Numbered from the stretch's first letter, positions 16,169 to 25,682 are shown. The stretch is 64,000 bases of DNA from Devosia sp. Leaf420 (GCF_001425445.1 NZ_LMQU01000001.1:497221-561220); one strand, 5' to 3'. Translations and numbers: made by a program. The notes: generated by a model not told the origin, from the sequence alone.

Positions 16169-17283
16169 TGACTTGCGCCCTCAGCAGCAGGCGTTTCCGG
16201 GGCTTGTTCGGCTTCTTCGGCCTCCAAAGCCTTGCGGGCGGCTTCCGCGTCACGATCGGCCGCAGCCTCGATTTCGCGATAACGGGCGACGTTTTGCTGA
16301 TGCTCTGCATAGGTTTCGGCAAAGACGTGACCATCGCGCGGCGAAGCGCCTTTGGCGACGAAGTAGAGATAGTTGTGGTCGTCGGGGTGAGCGACAGCCT
16401 CAAGGGCCTCGATGCCGGGATTGGCGATCGGCGTCGGTGGCAGGCCATCGATCTGATAGGTATTATAAGGCGTTGCCTTGTCGATTTCCGAGCGGCGTAG
16501 ACCGCGATCGAGCGTCGATTGGCCAAGCGTGATACCGTAGATGATGGTCGGATCGGACTGCAGGCGCATGCCTTCACGCAGGCGATTGACGAAGACGGCG
16601 GCGACCTGCGGGCGCTCTTCGGCGACGCCGGTTTCGCGTTCGACTATGGACGCAAGAATCAGCATCTGCGCGGGCGACTCGAGCGGCAGATCTGGCTCGC
16701 GCGCTTCCCAGACTTCGTTGAGCGCCTTGGTCATGGCCGCCTGCATGCGATCAACGACGGACTGGCGCGTGTCGCCGGGAAGGTAATCGTAGCTGCCAGG
16801 GAGGATCGAGCCTTCGGGCGGCAGAGTATCAATGGTGCCGGTGAGGCGATCATCGGCGTTGACGCGCTGCACGACCTGCCAGGAGGTCCAGCCTTCGGGA
16901 ATGGTGACGGCGTAGCGGATCGGCGTGCCAGTCGTCAGCTCGTTCAGAATATCGGACATGCTGGCGCGCGCGGGAATGGTGAAATCGCCGGCCTTGACCG
17001 TCGTCTTATCGGCGACGCGGCTGCCGAACTGGCTGAAGATCAGCGAATTGGAAATAAAGCCCTGCTCTTCGAGACGGCTGGCCGTGGTCGAGAGCGCATT
17101 GCCGGTTTCGACGCGGAAAACGCGATCTTCAGGCAGAGGACCATCGCCATAATATTGCGAGGCAACGAAGAGGAAACCGCCACCAACGACGACGAGGCCG
17201 ATGACAAGCAAGGTCAGGAGCGCGTTGAGCACATCGACAAGACCATTGGACGAGCGGCGGCGGCGTTTACGTCGTTCGTTCAT
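16165..17283 (-). CDS. mltG: Endolytic murein transglycosylase
   Basis: This 372-residue inner-membrane enzyme cuts nascent glycan strands and sets their length. It has a basic cytoplasmic N-terminus (NERRKRRRR), one transmembrane helix (about 18-41), a LysM-like region, and the YceG/MltG catalytic domain with ASIVERETG (211-219) carrying the catalytic Glu. AAVFVNRLREGMRLQSDPTIIYG and PYNTYQIDGLPPTPIANPG follow. The C-terminal ~45 residues are a charged Ala/Glu-rich tail. It lies between fabF and yicC, the usual order in this group. Confidence 0.95.
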   Translation of the reverse strand: MNERRKRRRRSSNGLVDVLNALLTLLVIGLVVVGGGFLFVASQYYGDGPLPEDRVFRVETGNALSTTASRLEEQGFISNSLIFSQFGSRVADKTTVKAGDFTIPARASMSDILNELTTGTPIRYAVTIPEGWTSWQVVQRVNADDRLTGTIDTLPPEGSILPGSYDYLPGDTRQSVVDRMQAAMTKALNEVWEAREPDLPLESPAQMLILASIVERETGVAEERPQVAAVFVNRLREGMRLQSDPTIIYGITLGQSTLDRGLRRSEIDKATPYNTYQIDGLPPTPIANPGIEALEAVAHPDDHNYLYFVAKGASPRDGHVFAETYAEHQQNVARYREIEAAADRDAEAARKALEAEEAEQAPETPAAEGASQ

Positions 17284-17370
17284 CGTCGGGAATCACCTTT
17301 CGGCCAGTGGGCAAATCATCGTGTCGCCACACCGTGGCGAAGCGGCGGCATTGTTTGCAATGGATTTGAA

Positions 17371-17412
17371 TAAAAACAAGGGGCACGTTGCCTGGTCTGG
17401 CGACGTGCCCCT
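17371..17412 (-). terminator. Terminator downstream of fabF
   Basis: A perfect ten-base stem AGGGGCACGT (17379-17388) / ACGTGCCCCT (17403-17412) encloses a 14-base loop. Read on the minus strand it is followed by TTGTTTTTA, a typical intrinsic terminator. It lies between fabF and mltG and suggests that mltG-yicC-gmk is transcribed largely from its own promoter. Confidence 0.8.
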
Positions 17413-17428
17413 CTTGCATGCGAAAAAA

Positions 17429-18697
17429 TCAGGCGACCTTGCGCATCACCAGCGTGGCATTGGTGCCGCCAAAGCCGAAGCTGTTGGAGAGCGCCACGTT
17501 GATTTCCTTCTTGAGCGCCACCTTGGGAACAAGGTTGATCGGCGTTTCGACAGAAGGATTATCGAGGTTGAGCGTCGGCGGCGCGATGCCGTCGCGCATG
17601 GCGAGCAGGCAGAAGATGGCTTCGACGGAACCTGCGGCACCGAGGAGGTGACCGATGGCCGACTTGGTCGAGCTCATGACGCGGCCTTCGGCAGCGTCCC
17701 CGAGAACGCGGGTGACGGCGCCGAGTTCGATTTCGTCGCCGAGCGGCGTCGAGGTGCCGTGGGCGTTGATATAGTCGATCTCGGAGGCCGAGATACCGGC
17801 GCGCTTGACGGCAGCGCTCATCGCGCGGAAGCCACCATTGCCATCCGGCGCGGGCGCCGTGATGTGGTAGGCATCGCCCGAAAGGCCATAGCCAATGATT
17901 TCGCCATAGATCTTGGCGCCGCGAGCCTTGGCGCGCTCATAGTCTTCGAGCACGACGATGCCGGCGCCTTCGCCCATGACGAAGCCATCGCGATCCCGAT
18001 CATAGGGGCGCGACGCGGCTGTCGGGTTGTCGTTAAAGCCGGTCGAGAGCGCGCGGGCGGCAGCGAAGCCAGCCAGCGACAAACGATTGACGCAGCTTTC
18101 CGCGCCACCGGCCACCATCACATCGGCATCGCCGAACGCGATCAGACGGGCAGCATCGCCGATGGCATGCGCCCCGGTCGAGCAAGCGGTGACGACGGAA
18201 TGGTTCGGACCCTTGAGGCCGAAGCGGATCGAGACATGGCCCGAGGCCAGGTTGATCAGACGGCCGGGAATGAAGAAGGGGCTGATGCGGCGCGGGCCCT
18301 TTTCGTGCAGCGTGACGGAGGCATCATAGATGCCACCGATGCCGCCGATACCCGAGCCGATCAGAACGCCGGAGCGCTCCTGCTCTTCCTGAGTCTTGGG
18401 TTCCACACCCGCATCCTGGATGGCCTGGGTGGCAGCGGCCATGGCGTAGACGATAAAATCGTCGACCTTGCGCTGTTCCTTGGTTTCCATCCACTCGTCG
18501 GGATTGTATTTGCCCTCGGCATAATCCCCTAGGGGCAGCCGATGGGCGATTTGGCAGGCGATATCATCGACCTGGAAGTCGTCGATACGCTTGGCTCCAC
18601 TCTTGCCTGCGATAATATTGGCCCAGGTGGCCTCAACTCCGCAACCAAGGGGCGTGACAAGCCCCATTCCGGTGACGACGACTCGACGCAGTTCCAT
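17429..18697 (-). CDS. fabF: Beta-ketoacyl-ACP synthase II
   Basis: This 422-residue KAS II condenses malonyl-ACP with acyl-ACP in fatty-acid elongation. The thiolase fold shows active-site Cys172 in VVTACSTGAHAIG, then His in NAHGTSTPLGDEIE and His in KSAIGHLLGAAGSVEAIF, giving the Cys-His-His triad. The C-terminus NSFGFGGTNATLVMRKV is typical. It starts 21 bases after acpP and ends at a strong terminator. Confidence 0.97.
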   Translation of the reverse strand: MELRRVVVTGMGLVTPLGCGVEATWANIIAGKSGAKRIDDFQVDDIACQIAHRLPLGDYAEGKYNPDEWMETKEQRKVDDFIVYAMAAATQAIQDAGVEPKTQEEQERSGVLIGSGIGGIGGIYDASVTLHEKGPRRISPFFIPGRLINLASGHVSIRFGLKGPNHSVVTACSTGAHAIGDAARLIAFGDADVMVAGGAESCVNRLSLAGFAAARALSTGFNDNPTAASRPYDRDRDGFVMGEGAGIVVLEDYERAKARGAKIYGEIIGYGLSGDAYHITAPAPDGNGGFRAMSAAVKRAGISASEIDYINAHGTSTPLGDEIELGAVTRVLGDAAEGRVMSSTKSAIGHLLGAAGSVEAIFCLLAMRDGIAPPTLNLDNPSVETPINLVPKVALKKEINVALSNSFGFGGTNATLVMRKVA

Positions 18698-18718
18698 GTC
18701 TAACCCTGCCCGGCCAGC

Positions 18719-18955
18719 TTAGCTGGTGGCCTTGGTCAGGAAGGAGACAGCGTCGCCGAAGGTCTGGATCGACTCAGCAGCGTCATCCGGGATCTCGACC
18801 GAGAATTCTTCCTCGAAAGCCATCACCAGCTCGACCTGATCGAGCGAGTCAGCGCCCAGATCGTCGATGAAGCTGGCCTTTTCAACGACCTTCTCGGCGT
18901 CCACATTGAGGTGTTCCACAACGATCTTGCGGACCCGATCAGCGACATCGCTCAT
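18719..18955 (-). CDS. acpP: Acyl carrier protein
   Basis: This acidic 78-residue protein carries growing acyl chains. The phosphopantetheine attachment Ser37 lies in the DSL motif of [23 protein letters not shown]. Its length and sequence are those of canonical AcpP. The 227-base gap to fabG upstream probably contains a dedicated promoter, as expected for such a highly expressed gene. Confidence 0.98.
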   Translation of the reverse strand: MSDVADRVRKIVVEHLNVDAEKVVEKASFIDDLGADSLDQVELVMAFEEEFSVEIPDDAAESIQTFGDAVSFLTKATS

Positions 18956-19146
18956 ATTTGACTTCCCTTTTTAGAAATCGACGTTTCGTTTCGCTTCTTA
19001 TTGGCGCTAGGCCAATTCAGCAAGCTCGGTTTTGACTTGCCGGGGCTCAGTGTAAGCGGCCTTTCAGGCGCTCGCAAGGGAACCGGCAAGAGTTAACGCG
19101 GCGGCGAGTAACACGTTTCATTTCGCTTTGCCAGCCGCGTGAACCT

Positions 19147-19178
19147 TGGTTTCCAAGGGTTTTGGCCCCTTGAAACCA
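19147..19178 (-). terminator. Hairpin downstream of fabG
   Basis: TGGTTTCCAAGGG (19147-19159) pairs with CCCTTGAAACCA (about 19167-19178) with one bulged base. It lies a few bases past the fabG stop codon. There is no U-tract on the minus strand, so it may be a weak terminator or an mRNA-stabilising hairpin before the acpP promoter. Confidence 0.5.
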
Positions 19179-19182
19179 GGAT

Positions 19183-19920
19183 TTAGATCATCGCCATGCC
19201 GCCGTTGACGTTCAGCGTGTGACCCGTGATGTAGCCGGCAGCGTCGCTAGCAAGAAATACGGCGCAGGCGGCAACTTCCTGAGCGCTGCCCAGGCGATTG
19301 GCTGGAATGGTCGACAAAATCGTCTCGCGCTGCTTGTCGTTGAGCTCATCGGTCATGGCCGATGAGATGAAGCCGGGAGCGATGGAATTGACCGTGATAT
19401 TGCGGCTTGCGACTTCGTGGGCGAGCGCCTTGTTCATGCCGATGAGGCCAGCTTTTGAGGCAGCGTAGTTCCCCTGCCCCGGATTGCCCATGACGCCGAC
19501 GACGGAGGAAACGCCGATGATGCGGCCCCAGCGCTGCTTCATCATTCCGCGCAGGACCGCACGGTTGAGGTGGAAGGCGGCGGTGAGATTGACCGCGATG
19601 ACCTCGTCCCACTCTTCATCCTTCATGCGCATGAAGAGATTGTCGCGCGTCATGCCGGCATTGTTGACGAGGATATCGAGGCCACCCATCGCCGCTTCCG
19701 CGGCGGGGACGAGCTTATCGACGTCGTCGAGCTTGGAGAGATTGCAGGGCAGGATCGGGCATTCCTTGCCGATTTCCTTGGCAGTATCTTCAAGGGCGCC
19801 CACACGGGTGCCCGAGAGGGCCACAGTGGCGCCTGCTGCTGCCAGCGCCTTGGCGATCTCGCGGCCAATGCCGCCACTGGCGCCAGTGACAAGAGCGCGC
19901 TTACCGGTCAAATCGAACAT
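19183..19920 (-). CDS. fabG: 3-oxoacyl-ACP reductase
   Basis: This 245-residue short-chain dehydrogenase reduces 3-oxoacyl-ACP with NADPH. Motifs are the cofactor loop TGASGGIG (12-19), NNAGMTRDNLFMRMKDEEWD, the catalytic Ser in GVSSVVG, and YAASKAG with Tyr/Lys near residue 150. The end GHTLNVNGGMAMI is typical of FabG. Placement between fabD and acpP supports the assignment over other SDRs. Confidence 0.96.
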   Translation of the reverse strand: MFDLTGKRALVTGASGGIGREIAKALAAAGATVALSGTRVGALEDTAKEIGKECPILPCNLSKLDDVDKLVPAAEAAMGGLDILVNNAGMTRDNLFMRMKDEEWDEVIAVNLTAAFHLNRAVLRGMMKQRWGRIIGVSSVVGVMGNPGQGNYAASKAGLIGMNKALAHEVASRNITVNSIAPGFISSAMTDELNDKQRETILSTIPANRLGSAQEVAACAVFLASDAAGYITGHTLNVNGGMAMI

Positions 19921-19929
19921 TCTTATTCC

Positions 19930-20901
19930 TCAGGTCCAGCGGTCTTGGGTTGAAACGGTGACGGCAGTCAGGAAGGCGTCGATATCGGCGGCCCCGGAGA
20001 TCGACTGGGTGGCAACATCGGGGGCGATGCGCTTGGCAAGGCCCGAAAGAACCTTCCCGGTGCCGAGTTCGACCAGCTGGGTGACACCACCCTCGCCGGC
20101 AAGCCAGGTGACGGTTTCGGTCCAGCGGACGACGCCGGTGACCTGCTCAACGAGGCGTTGACGGATTTCGGCAGGATCGGAAATGGGCGCTGCGAGCACA
20201 TTGGCGACGAGCGGCACGACTGGCGACTTCATCTCGACTTCGGCGAGCGCAGCGGCCATGGCATCGGCGGCGGGCTGCATGAGCGAGCAATGGAAGGGAG
20301 CGCTGACAGGCAGCAGCAGAGCGCGCTTGGCGCCTTTGCCCTTGGCAATCTCCAAAGCGCGCTCCACGGCGGAGACGGCGCCGGAGACGACGACCTGGCC
20401 CGGTGCATTGTCATTGGCAACCTGGCAGACTTCACCCTGCGCGGCTTCTTCGGCAACGGCGCGGGCGGCGTCGAGATCAAGCCCGAGAAGCGCAGCCATG
20501 GCGCCGTGACCGACGGGAACGGCCTTCTGCATGGCCTGGCCGCGGGTTCGCAGGAGACGGGCTGTGTCGGACAGCGAGAATGTGCCGGCGGCGCATAGGG
20601 CAGAATATTCGCCGAGCGAATGGCCGGCGACGAATTTTGCGGTCCTGGCCAAGCTGAGGCCGCGCGTTTCGAGAACGCGGAGGACAGCAATGCTCGACGC
20701 CATCAATGCCGGCTGAGCGTTTTCGGTCAGACGCAGAACATCCTCGGGACCTTCGAACATGATCTGGGACAGCTTTTCACCCAGAGCGGCGTCCACCTCG
20801 TCAAAGACGGCGCGGGCTTCGGGAAAGGTCTCGGCCAATTCCTTGCCCATGCCTACGGCCTGGCTACCCTGGCCGGGGAAGGTGAAAGCGATGCTGGACA
20901 T
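19930..20901 (-). CDS. fabD: Malonyl-CoA:ACP transacylase
   Basis: This 323-residue enzyme loads malonyl groups onto ACP. FTFPGQGSQAVGMG opens the protein, GHSLGEYSAL carries the nucleophile Ser95, and VSAPFHCSLMQPAA carries the catalytic His near 206. The ATG at 20901 has GGAG upstream. The frame stays open to 21066, but that extension would reach into the divergent promoter region and shows no similarity. It is the first gene of the leftward fatty-acid cluster. Confidence 0.96.
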   Translation of the reverse strand: MSSIAFTFPGQGSQAVGMGKELAETFPEARAVFDEVDAALGEKLSQIMFEGPEDVLRLTENAQPALMASSIAVLRVLETRGLSLARTAKFVAGHSLGEYSALCAAGTFSLSDTARLLRTRGQAMQKAVPVGHGAMAALLGLDLDAARAVAEEAAQGEVCQVANDNAPGQVVVSGAVSAVERALEIAKGKGAKRALLLPVSAPFHCSLMQPAADAMAAALAEVEMKSPVVPLVANVLAAPISDPAEIRQRLVEQVTGVVRWTETVTWLAGEGGVTQLVELGTGKVLSGLAKRIAPDVATQSISGAADIDAFLTAVTVSTQDRWT

Positions 20902-21125
20902 GTTGTCTCCGGGGTTGCGGAACAGTGCGTGGCGTTTGCCGAGTGTATTTAGCTGAGTCAAGCAATCTCTCTTAAGGACTTTTGCGGGAGAATTGCGGCC
21001 AAGCGTGATCTCTGTGCCATTTAGCGGATCAGGATCCGCACGTATTCGTTCTGTCGCGTTTCTCAAATTTATGGCTGCTAGGAATTCCGCGCAGCTTTTG
21101 TGGAATGCGAGAATCTGGAGGCGCC

Positions 21126-22574
21126 ATGGACAATTCTACCGCAGTGGGATCGACCAAGCGCCTATCCCCCAAGCAGATCATTCTTGGCTTGATGGTCGCC
21201 GGCAGCACGCTTTTATGGTGCGTGGCGGGGCTGCAACTTCAGGCCGTGGCGCCCGATGTCGGCATTTGGCCGGCGAACGCGATATTGCTGGGGATATTGG
21301 CTGCCAACCGCCGCGCCAATACGCCGGTGACCTGGATCCTCTCGGCACTGGCCTATGTGCTGGCCGCCCTGCTGATGGGGCGCAGCCTTGGGCAGGCCGT
21401 GCTGTTCATGATCGAAAATGCGAGCGGCATTTTCGTTGGGCTGCTGCTCATTCATCGCTATTCAGCACGACTGACGCCGATTACGGACCCGGCCGGGCTT
21501 GTGACCATGTTCGGCATCTTGCTAGCCGCATCGCTAACCCACGGGCTCGTGGGCGATCTGATCGCGCCTTCGGGCTTTGACATCGCCCTGCTCGAGGGCT
21601 TTTTCCTGCGCAGTGTTACGGAATTCCTGAACCTGACGATCTTCCTGCCGCTGGTGGCGGCGCAGCGGATGATCCGCGGACCGCTCAAGCAAAAAGCAGG
21701 ACCGGGTCGCCGCAGGTTCGTGCTCCACAGCGTTTCGCTGGTCTGCCTGGTTGCCGCTTTTGCCGGCATGGCCATCATCGGCGGGCCGGGAGCGCCGGCG
21801 TTTTATCTGCCGGGCTTGATCTGGTGCGTGACGCGCGTCCGGTCGTTGGTCGGCTTTATCCTTGCGGCTATCGGCGCCGTTTGGACGCTCGTGTCCGTTC
21901 AGACCGGCATTGTGTCGCTCTATGCCGAGCATCTCCATGTCGAAACGCAGCTCGACCTGGCATCCTTCCGGCTCGGCGTTGCATCCATTACCCTCAGCGC
22001 CCTCGCCGTCGTGGCGCTCAACGCCTTCTGGCGACGGTCAGCGCAGGAAGACAAGCAACGCGCCGACCATGACGCACTGACCGGACTGCTGACGCGAAAA
22101 CAGTTTTACGAGAGTGCCGACTATTCCCTGGGTCAACTCAAGCCAGAAACCAACAGCATTGCCATTGCCATCGAGATCGACCGGTTCCGATCCATCAGCC
22201 ACGGGCGCGGGCAGGACACGGGCGACCAGGTGGTGCTGACCGTGTCGGAGCTTTTGACGGCCAATATCCGCCGGGGCGACATTCTAGGGCGGCTTGGCGG
22301 CGAGGAATTTGCGATTCTCTTGCCCGGAGCAGGCCTCGAAGAGGGCAATCGGGTTGCCGAACGCATGCGCGCTTCGATTGCCGCCGAACCGTTCCGGCAT
22401 GACGGGTCGGATTTTAGTACCAGCGTCAGTATCGGGCTCGTCGAATTCAAGACCCCTGCCAATTTCTCGCGCATGCTGAGCCTTGCCGACGAAGCACTTT
22501 ATGAGGCCAAGAGCGCCGGGCGCAATCGCGTCGTCGCCTATCGCAATGACGGGTCGGACGAAAACGCCGCCTGA
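21126..22574 (+). CDS. Membrane diguanylate cyclase (MASE1-like plus GGDEF)
   Basis: This 482-residue protein joins an N-terminal membrane sensor of about eight helices (about 20-305, MASE1-like, with VAPDVGIWPANAILLGILAANRR) to a C-terminal GGDEF domain. The active-site loop is GGEEF (391-395), preceded five residues earlier by RRGD (382-385), an intact inhibitory I-site. It should therefore make cyclic di-GMP with product inhibition. The ATG has GGAGG a few bases upstream. It is divergent from fabD and appears to stand alone; no c-di-GMP phosphodiesterase is nearby. Confidence 0.88.
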   Translation: MDNSTAVGSTKRLSPKQIILGLMVAGSTLLWCVAGLQLQAVAPDVGIWPANAILLGILAANRRANTPVTWILSALAYVLAALLMGRSLGQAVLFMIENASGIFVGLLLIHRYSARLTPITDPAGLVTMFGILLAASLTHGLVGDLIAPSGFDIALLEGFFLRSVTEFLNLTIFLPLVAAQRMIRGPLKQKAGPGRRRFVLHSVSLVCLVAAFAGMAIIGGPGAPAFYLPGLIWCVTRVRSLVGFILAAIGAVWTLVSVQTGIVSLYAEHLHVETQLDLASFRLGVASITLSALAVVALNAFWRRSAQEDKQRADHDALTGLLTRKQFYESADYSLGQLKPETNSIAIAIEIDRFRSISHGRGQDTGDQVVLTVSELLTANIRRGDILGRLGGEEFAILLPGAGLEEGNRVAERMRASIAAEPFRHDGSDFSTSVSIGLVEFKTPANFSRMLSLADEALYEAKSAGRNRVVAYRNDGSDENAA

Positions 22575-22594
22575 GGCGCGAAGGGGCAATTTGC

Positions 22595-22623
22595 TTGCAT
22601 TGAGGGCGCGTTGCTCTTATAGG
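22595..22623 (+). promoter_or_regulatory. Candidate sigma-70 promoter of the rpsF operon
   Basis: TTGCAT (22595-22600) and TATAGG (22618-22623) are separated by 17 bases, upstream of rpsF. This would leave a leader of roughly 200 bases, long enough for regulation, as ribosomal-protein leaders often are. Confidence 0.4.
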
Positions 22624-22829
22624 GCACCCAGCAATTCGTTTGGCCGGGGGCTGAACGGAGGGTTTTTCCTTTGCAAGGCTATCTAGGCTTTGCGTCGGGA
22701 AAGATAGGATCGTCAGACGTCCGGCCTCCCGTGTTCCCGCTCTTTGCAAGACTGCTTTGACGCCTTTCCCGGCTTCGAAGGGGCTCCGCGCCAACGGACT
22801 GTATGACAACTGAAAGGAAGGCGCACTTC

Positions 22830-23228
22830 ATGGCCCTTTACGAACACATCTTCCTGGCGCGCCAGGACGTTTCCCAGCAGCAGGTTGAAGAACTGACCGC
22901 TGCGCTGACCGAGATCCTGTCCCAGGGTGGCGGCAAGGTTACCAAGAACGAATATTGGGGCCTCAAGGGTCTCTCCTACCGCATCCGCAAGAACCGCAAG
23001 GCTCACTACACGCTGCTCAACATCGACGCTTCGGCTCCTGCCGTTGCCGAAATGGAACGCCAGATGCGCATCAATGAAGACGTTCTCCGCTTCATGACCG
23101 TGCGCGTCGACGAGCTGGAAGAAGGCCCGTCCGCGATGATGCAGAAGCGCGATCGCGACGATCGTGATGGTGGTGGCCGTGGCGATCGTGGTGGCCCGTC
23201 GGGCGACCGTCGTCCGCGCCGCTTCTAA
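22830..23228 (+). CDS. rpsF: Ribosomal protein bS6
   Basis: This 132-residue 30S protein binds with bS18 on the platform of the small subunit. The core ([15 protein letters not shown] ... [25 protein letters not shown] ... [16 protein letters not shown]) is canonical. The tail from residue 108 is an Arg/Asp/Gly-rich low-complexity extension ([16 protein letters not shown]) typical of alphaproteobacteria. ATG 22830 with GGAAGG upstream is preferred to the ATG 27 bases earlier. Confidence 0.96.
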   Translation: MALYEHIFLARQDVSQQQVEELTAALTEILSQGGGKVTKNEYWGLKGLSYRIRKNRKAHYTLLNIDASAPAVAEMERQMRINEDVLRFMTVRVDELEEGPSAMMQKRDRDDRDGGGRGDRGGPSGDRRPRRF

Positions 23229-23246
23229 GATAAGGAACGCATAGCC

Positions 23247-23501
23247 ATGGCTATTAAAGACCTCACCACTTCCCAGGCCCGTCGTCCGTTCCAGCGCCGC
23301 CGCAAGACCTGCCCGTTCTCGGGTGAAGGCGCGCCAAAGATCGACTACAAGGACGTCCGCCTGCTCTCGCGCTACGTTTCCGAGCGCGGCAAGATCGTCC
23401 CAAGCCGCATCACCGCCGTTTCTGCCAAGAAGCAGCGTGAACTGGCTCGCGCGATCAAGCGGGCCCGCTTCATCGGCATCATGCCTTACGCTGTAAAATA
23501 A
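23247..23501 (+). CDS. rpsR: Ribosomal protein bS18
   Basis: This 84-residue basic protein is the bS6 partner in the 30S platform. It contains [65 protein letters not shown], the complete family pattern. It lies 18 bases after rpsF with its own AAGGAA Shine-Dalgarno. Confidence 0.98.
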   Translation: MAIKDLTTSQARRPFQRRRKTCPFSGEGAPKIDYKDVRLLSRYVSERGKIVPSRITAVSAKKQRELARAIKRARFIGIMPYAVK

Positions 23502-23539
23502 GCTCGCCGGGACGGCGATCTAGCGGCGTCCGCCTGCGC

Positions 23540-23590
23540 TTCCGGTGCTCACGTACGAAGGTACGCTCCGCTCCGGTTCTCGGTGAACAC
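23540..23590. repeat. Imperfect palindromic intergenic element between rpsR and rplI
   Basis: The core CGTAC-GAAG-GTACG forms a perfect hairpin, flanked by CCGGTGCTCA on the left and CTCCGCTCCGG on the right. It extends to GGTGAACACC, itself a small palindrome. The element is not coding in any plausible frame. I recall similar strings (CCGGAGCGGAGCGTAC..GTACGTGAGCACCGG) between genes in other Hyphomicrobiales, but this needs a database check. Confidence 0.5.
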
Positions 23591-23721
23591 CACTATCTCA
23601 TCCGTCCCTGCGGCTTCTTTTCCGCGTAAGTGCCCTCAACCAGCAGGGCAAATCGCTGGGGTCGCGAATGGTTTGCGGCTCCTAACCGTCCACAGGGCGG
23701 GACAGCCAAAGGAATAAAAGA

Positions 23722-24288
23722 ATGAAAGTCATTCTGCTCGAGCGTATCGGTCGCACCGGCACCATCGGCGACGAAGTCACTGTGAAGGACGGCTTTGCCC
23801 GTAACTTCCTCCTGCCCCAGGGCAAGGCTCTGCGCGCCACCGAAGCCAACCGCAAGCGTTTCGAAAACGACCGCGCGCACATCGAACAGCGCAACGAAGA
23901 GCGCCGCAACGCTGCTGCCGGTATCGCCGAAGGCCTCAATGGCCGCACCGTGGTGATCATCCGTCAGGCTGGCGAAACCGGCCAGCTCTATGGTTCGGTT
24001 GCTGCTCGCGACGTCGTGGAAGCCCTGGCCAACGATGGTTTCATCGTCCAGCGCAACCAGGTCGACCTTGCCGACCCGATCAAGTCGGTCGGCGTGCACA
24101 CCGTGCCGCTCAACCTCCACGCTGAAGTTGCTGTGACGATCACTGTGAACGTTGCTCGTTCGGCTGACGAAGCCGAGCGCCAGTCCTCGGGTGAAGACGT
24201 TACCGTCCACACCTTCGAAGACGACGAAAACAGCGACTTCGCCGCTGGCCAGAAGGACGCTGCTTCGGACGACCGTTTCGAAGAGTAG
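23722..24288 (+). CDS. rplI: Ribosomal protein bL9
   Basis: This 188-residue 50S protein has the N-terminal 23S rRNA-binding domain [36 protein letters not shown], a long connecting helix ([23 protein letters not shown]) and the C-terminal domain ([16 protein letters not shown]...[20 protein letters not shown]). It is about 40 residues longer than E. coli L9 because of an acidic tail ([25 protein letters not shown]) common in this class. Confidence 0.97.
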   Translation: MKVILLERIGRTGTIGDEVTVKDGFARNFLLPQGKALRATEANRKRFENDRAHIEQRNEERRNAAAGIAEGLNGRTVVIIRQAGETGQLYGSVAARDVVEALANDGFIVQRNQVDLADPIKSVGVHTVPLNLHAEVAVTITVNVARSADEAERQSSGEDVTVHTFEDDENSDFAAGQKDAASDDRFEE

Positions 24289-24311
24289 TTTTTTCAACGC
24301 TGCACTTTTCG

Positions 24312-24344
24312 AAAGGCCGGGCTCACGCCCGGCCTTTTGCTTTG
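24312..24344 (+). terminator. Terminator of the rpsF-rpsR-rplI operon
   Basis: AAAGGCCGGGC and GCCCGGCCTTT form an 11-base perfect stem around TCAC, followed by TTGCTTT. It lies just after rplI and separates the ribosomal operon from the secreted-protein genes downstream. Confidence 0.88.
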
Positions 24345-24425
24345 GCGTAGTAAAGGCCTGATGCGTCACGTTTCGGTCACAGGCCACGGCTCTAGTCAAA
24401 TCCGACCAGATCGGAGAAAGACCAG

Positions 24426-25580
24426 ATGCGCTTGACCGCCTGCCTGACTTTGACCGCCCTTCTCGTGGCCGCGTCCCCTGCCCTCGCGCAGAAAACCAAA
24501 ACCGTCAGCTTCATCGATAGTCTCAACCAGGCAACGGCGACCGAAGCGGTCGAGAGCTTTGTCGATGCGATGGAAGCGCAGGATTTCTTCTCGGCCTATT
24601 ATTACCTTTCGCCCGAAGCCAAGGACGGGACCTATCAGACGCTGGCGTCGCTGCAGTTCGGCAAACTCTTGCCGGGAACAGACCCGTTCAAAATGGAAGG
24701 CTCGGTGATCGGCGACCGCACACTGCCGGCGGTGCTGCAGGAGGACCTGACCGAAGGCGCGCAGATTTTCGACGATCTCATGCAAGGGGCACTGGTCTCG
24801 GGCCATGCGCCATTCACCTTCGAAGATGCCGAGGTGATGTCGATTACCGAAGGCGACGCCGACGGAATGGCCGAAGTCGCCGTGAGCAAGGGGCCGAGCC
24901 CGCTCAAACTGTCGCTTCAAAAGACCGAATGGGGCGATTGGCGGGTGGACGAGATCACCTGGGAGGGTTCGGCAGAAGGCAAGCCATGGGACGCCGGCGA
25001 GAGTGCCCCCGTCGAAGGCGCGACCCGGGCCGAGGGTCCACGGACCATCCTCGACACCCTGCCGACCGAAACGCCTGAAGACGTGGCGGAAGCGTTCGTC
25101 AATGCTTTCGCTGCAGGCGATTACTACCAGGCGCATTTGCTCATGAGCCCCGCCGCGAAGCGCGCATTGCTCGATCCGATGCGACCCATCATGATGATGC
25201 AGTTCCTGCCCGGGCTCGACGAGGCCGATTTGCCGGGAACGGGGCTATTTCGCCAAGTCCAGCGGGCGGACGCCTTGGCATTCGACACGATGCGCGATCC
25301 GGCAGTGGTTATGCACCGATTGTTGACCGCAGCGGAGCGGCAGGGCGTCATGCCATTCAGTTTCGATGGTGCTGAAATCGAAGGCGTTGGTCACGTCACC
25401 GAGCCAAGTGAGCCTGACACGGGCATGGTTGCCGAGACGATCGCAACGGTGAAGACATCAGGCAATCCGGACAGCATCACGCTTCATCTGGTGCAGTTGC
25501 CCAACGATCAATGGCGTGTGGATCGCCTTTCGTGGGTGGGATCGCTGGACAAGCTGCGACCATGGGGTGTGCCGATCTAA
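24426..25580 (+). CDS. Secreted protein with two copies of an unrecognised domain
   Basis: I do not recognise this 384-residue protein. A signal peptide ends at ALA (about residue 21). The rest is an internal duplication, with domains at about 35-195 and 215-384. Each copy begins with a helix pattern (A-V-S/AF-V-A-F/MxAxDFxxAYYxLSPEAK), has a mid motif PF-T/S-F-D-A-E, and ends in WRVDEITWEGS or WRVDRLSWVGSLDKLRPWG. The downstream gene carries a third copy. The helix-then-sheet plan and ~160-residue size are compatible with an NTF2-like or DUF-type periplasmic fold, but that is a guess. Confidence 0.82.
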   Translation: MRLTACLTLTALLVAASPALAQKTKTVSFIDSLNQATATEAVESFVDAMEAQDFFSAYYYLSPEAKDGTYQTLASLQFGKLLPGTDPFKMEGSVIGDRTLPAVLQEDLTEGAQIFDDLMQGALVSGHAPFTFEDAEVMSITEGDADGMAEVAVSKGPSPLKLSLQKTEWGDWRVDEITWEGSAEGKPWDAGESAPVEGATRAEGPRTILDTLPTETPEDVAEAFVNAFAAGDYYQAHLLMSPAAKRALLDPMRPIMMMQFLPGLDEADLPGTGLFRQVQRADALAFDTMRDPAVVMHRLLTAAERQGVMPFSFDGAEIEGVGHVTEPSEPDTGMVAETIATVKTSGNPDSITLHLVQLPNDQWRVDRLSWVGSLDKLRPWGVPI

Positions 25581-25682
25581 GCGGCGGCCACCAAAATTGG
25601 TGGTATCGCCGGTTGCGCGCGTTTTAGCTTTGGCGCGCAAGCACTTGGCCCTATAATGCCATGACTTCTGGGGGACAGAACC

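Noticed and set aside
20902..21066. 55-residue N-terminal extension of FabD
   Set aside because: It lies in the divergent promoter region, is not conserved-looking, and the internal ATG has a good GGAG site.
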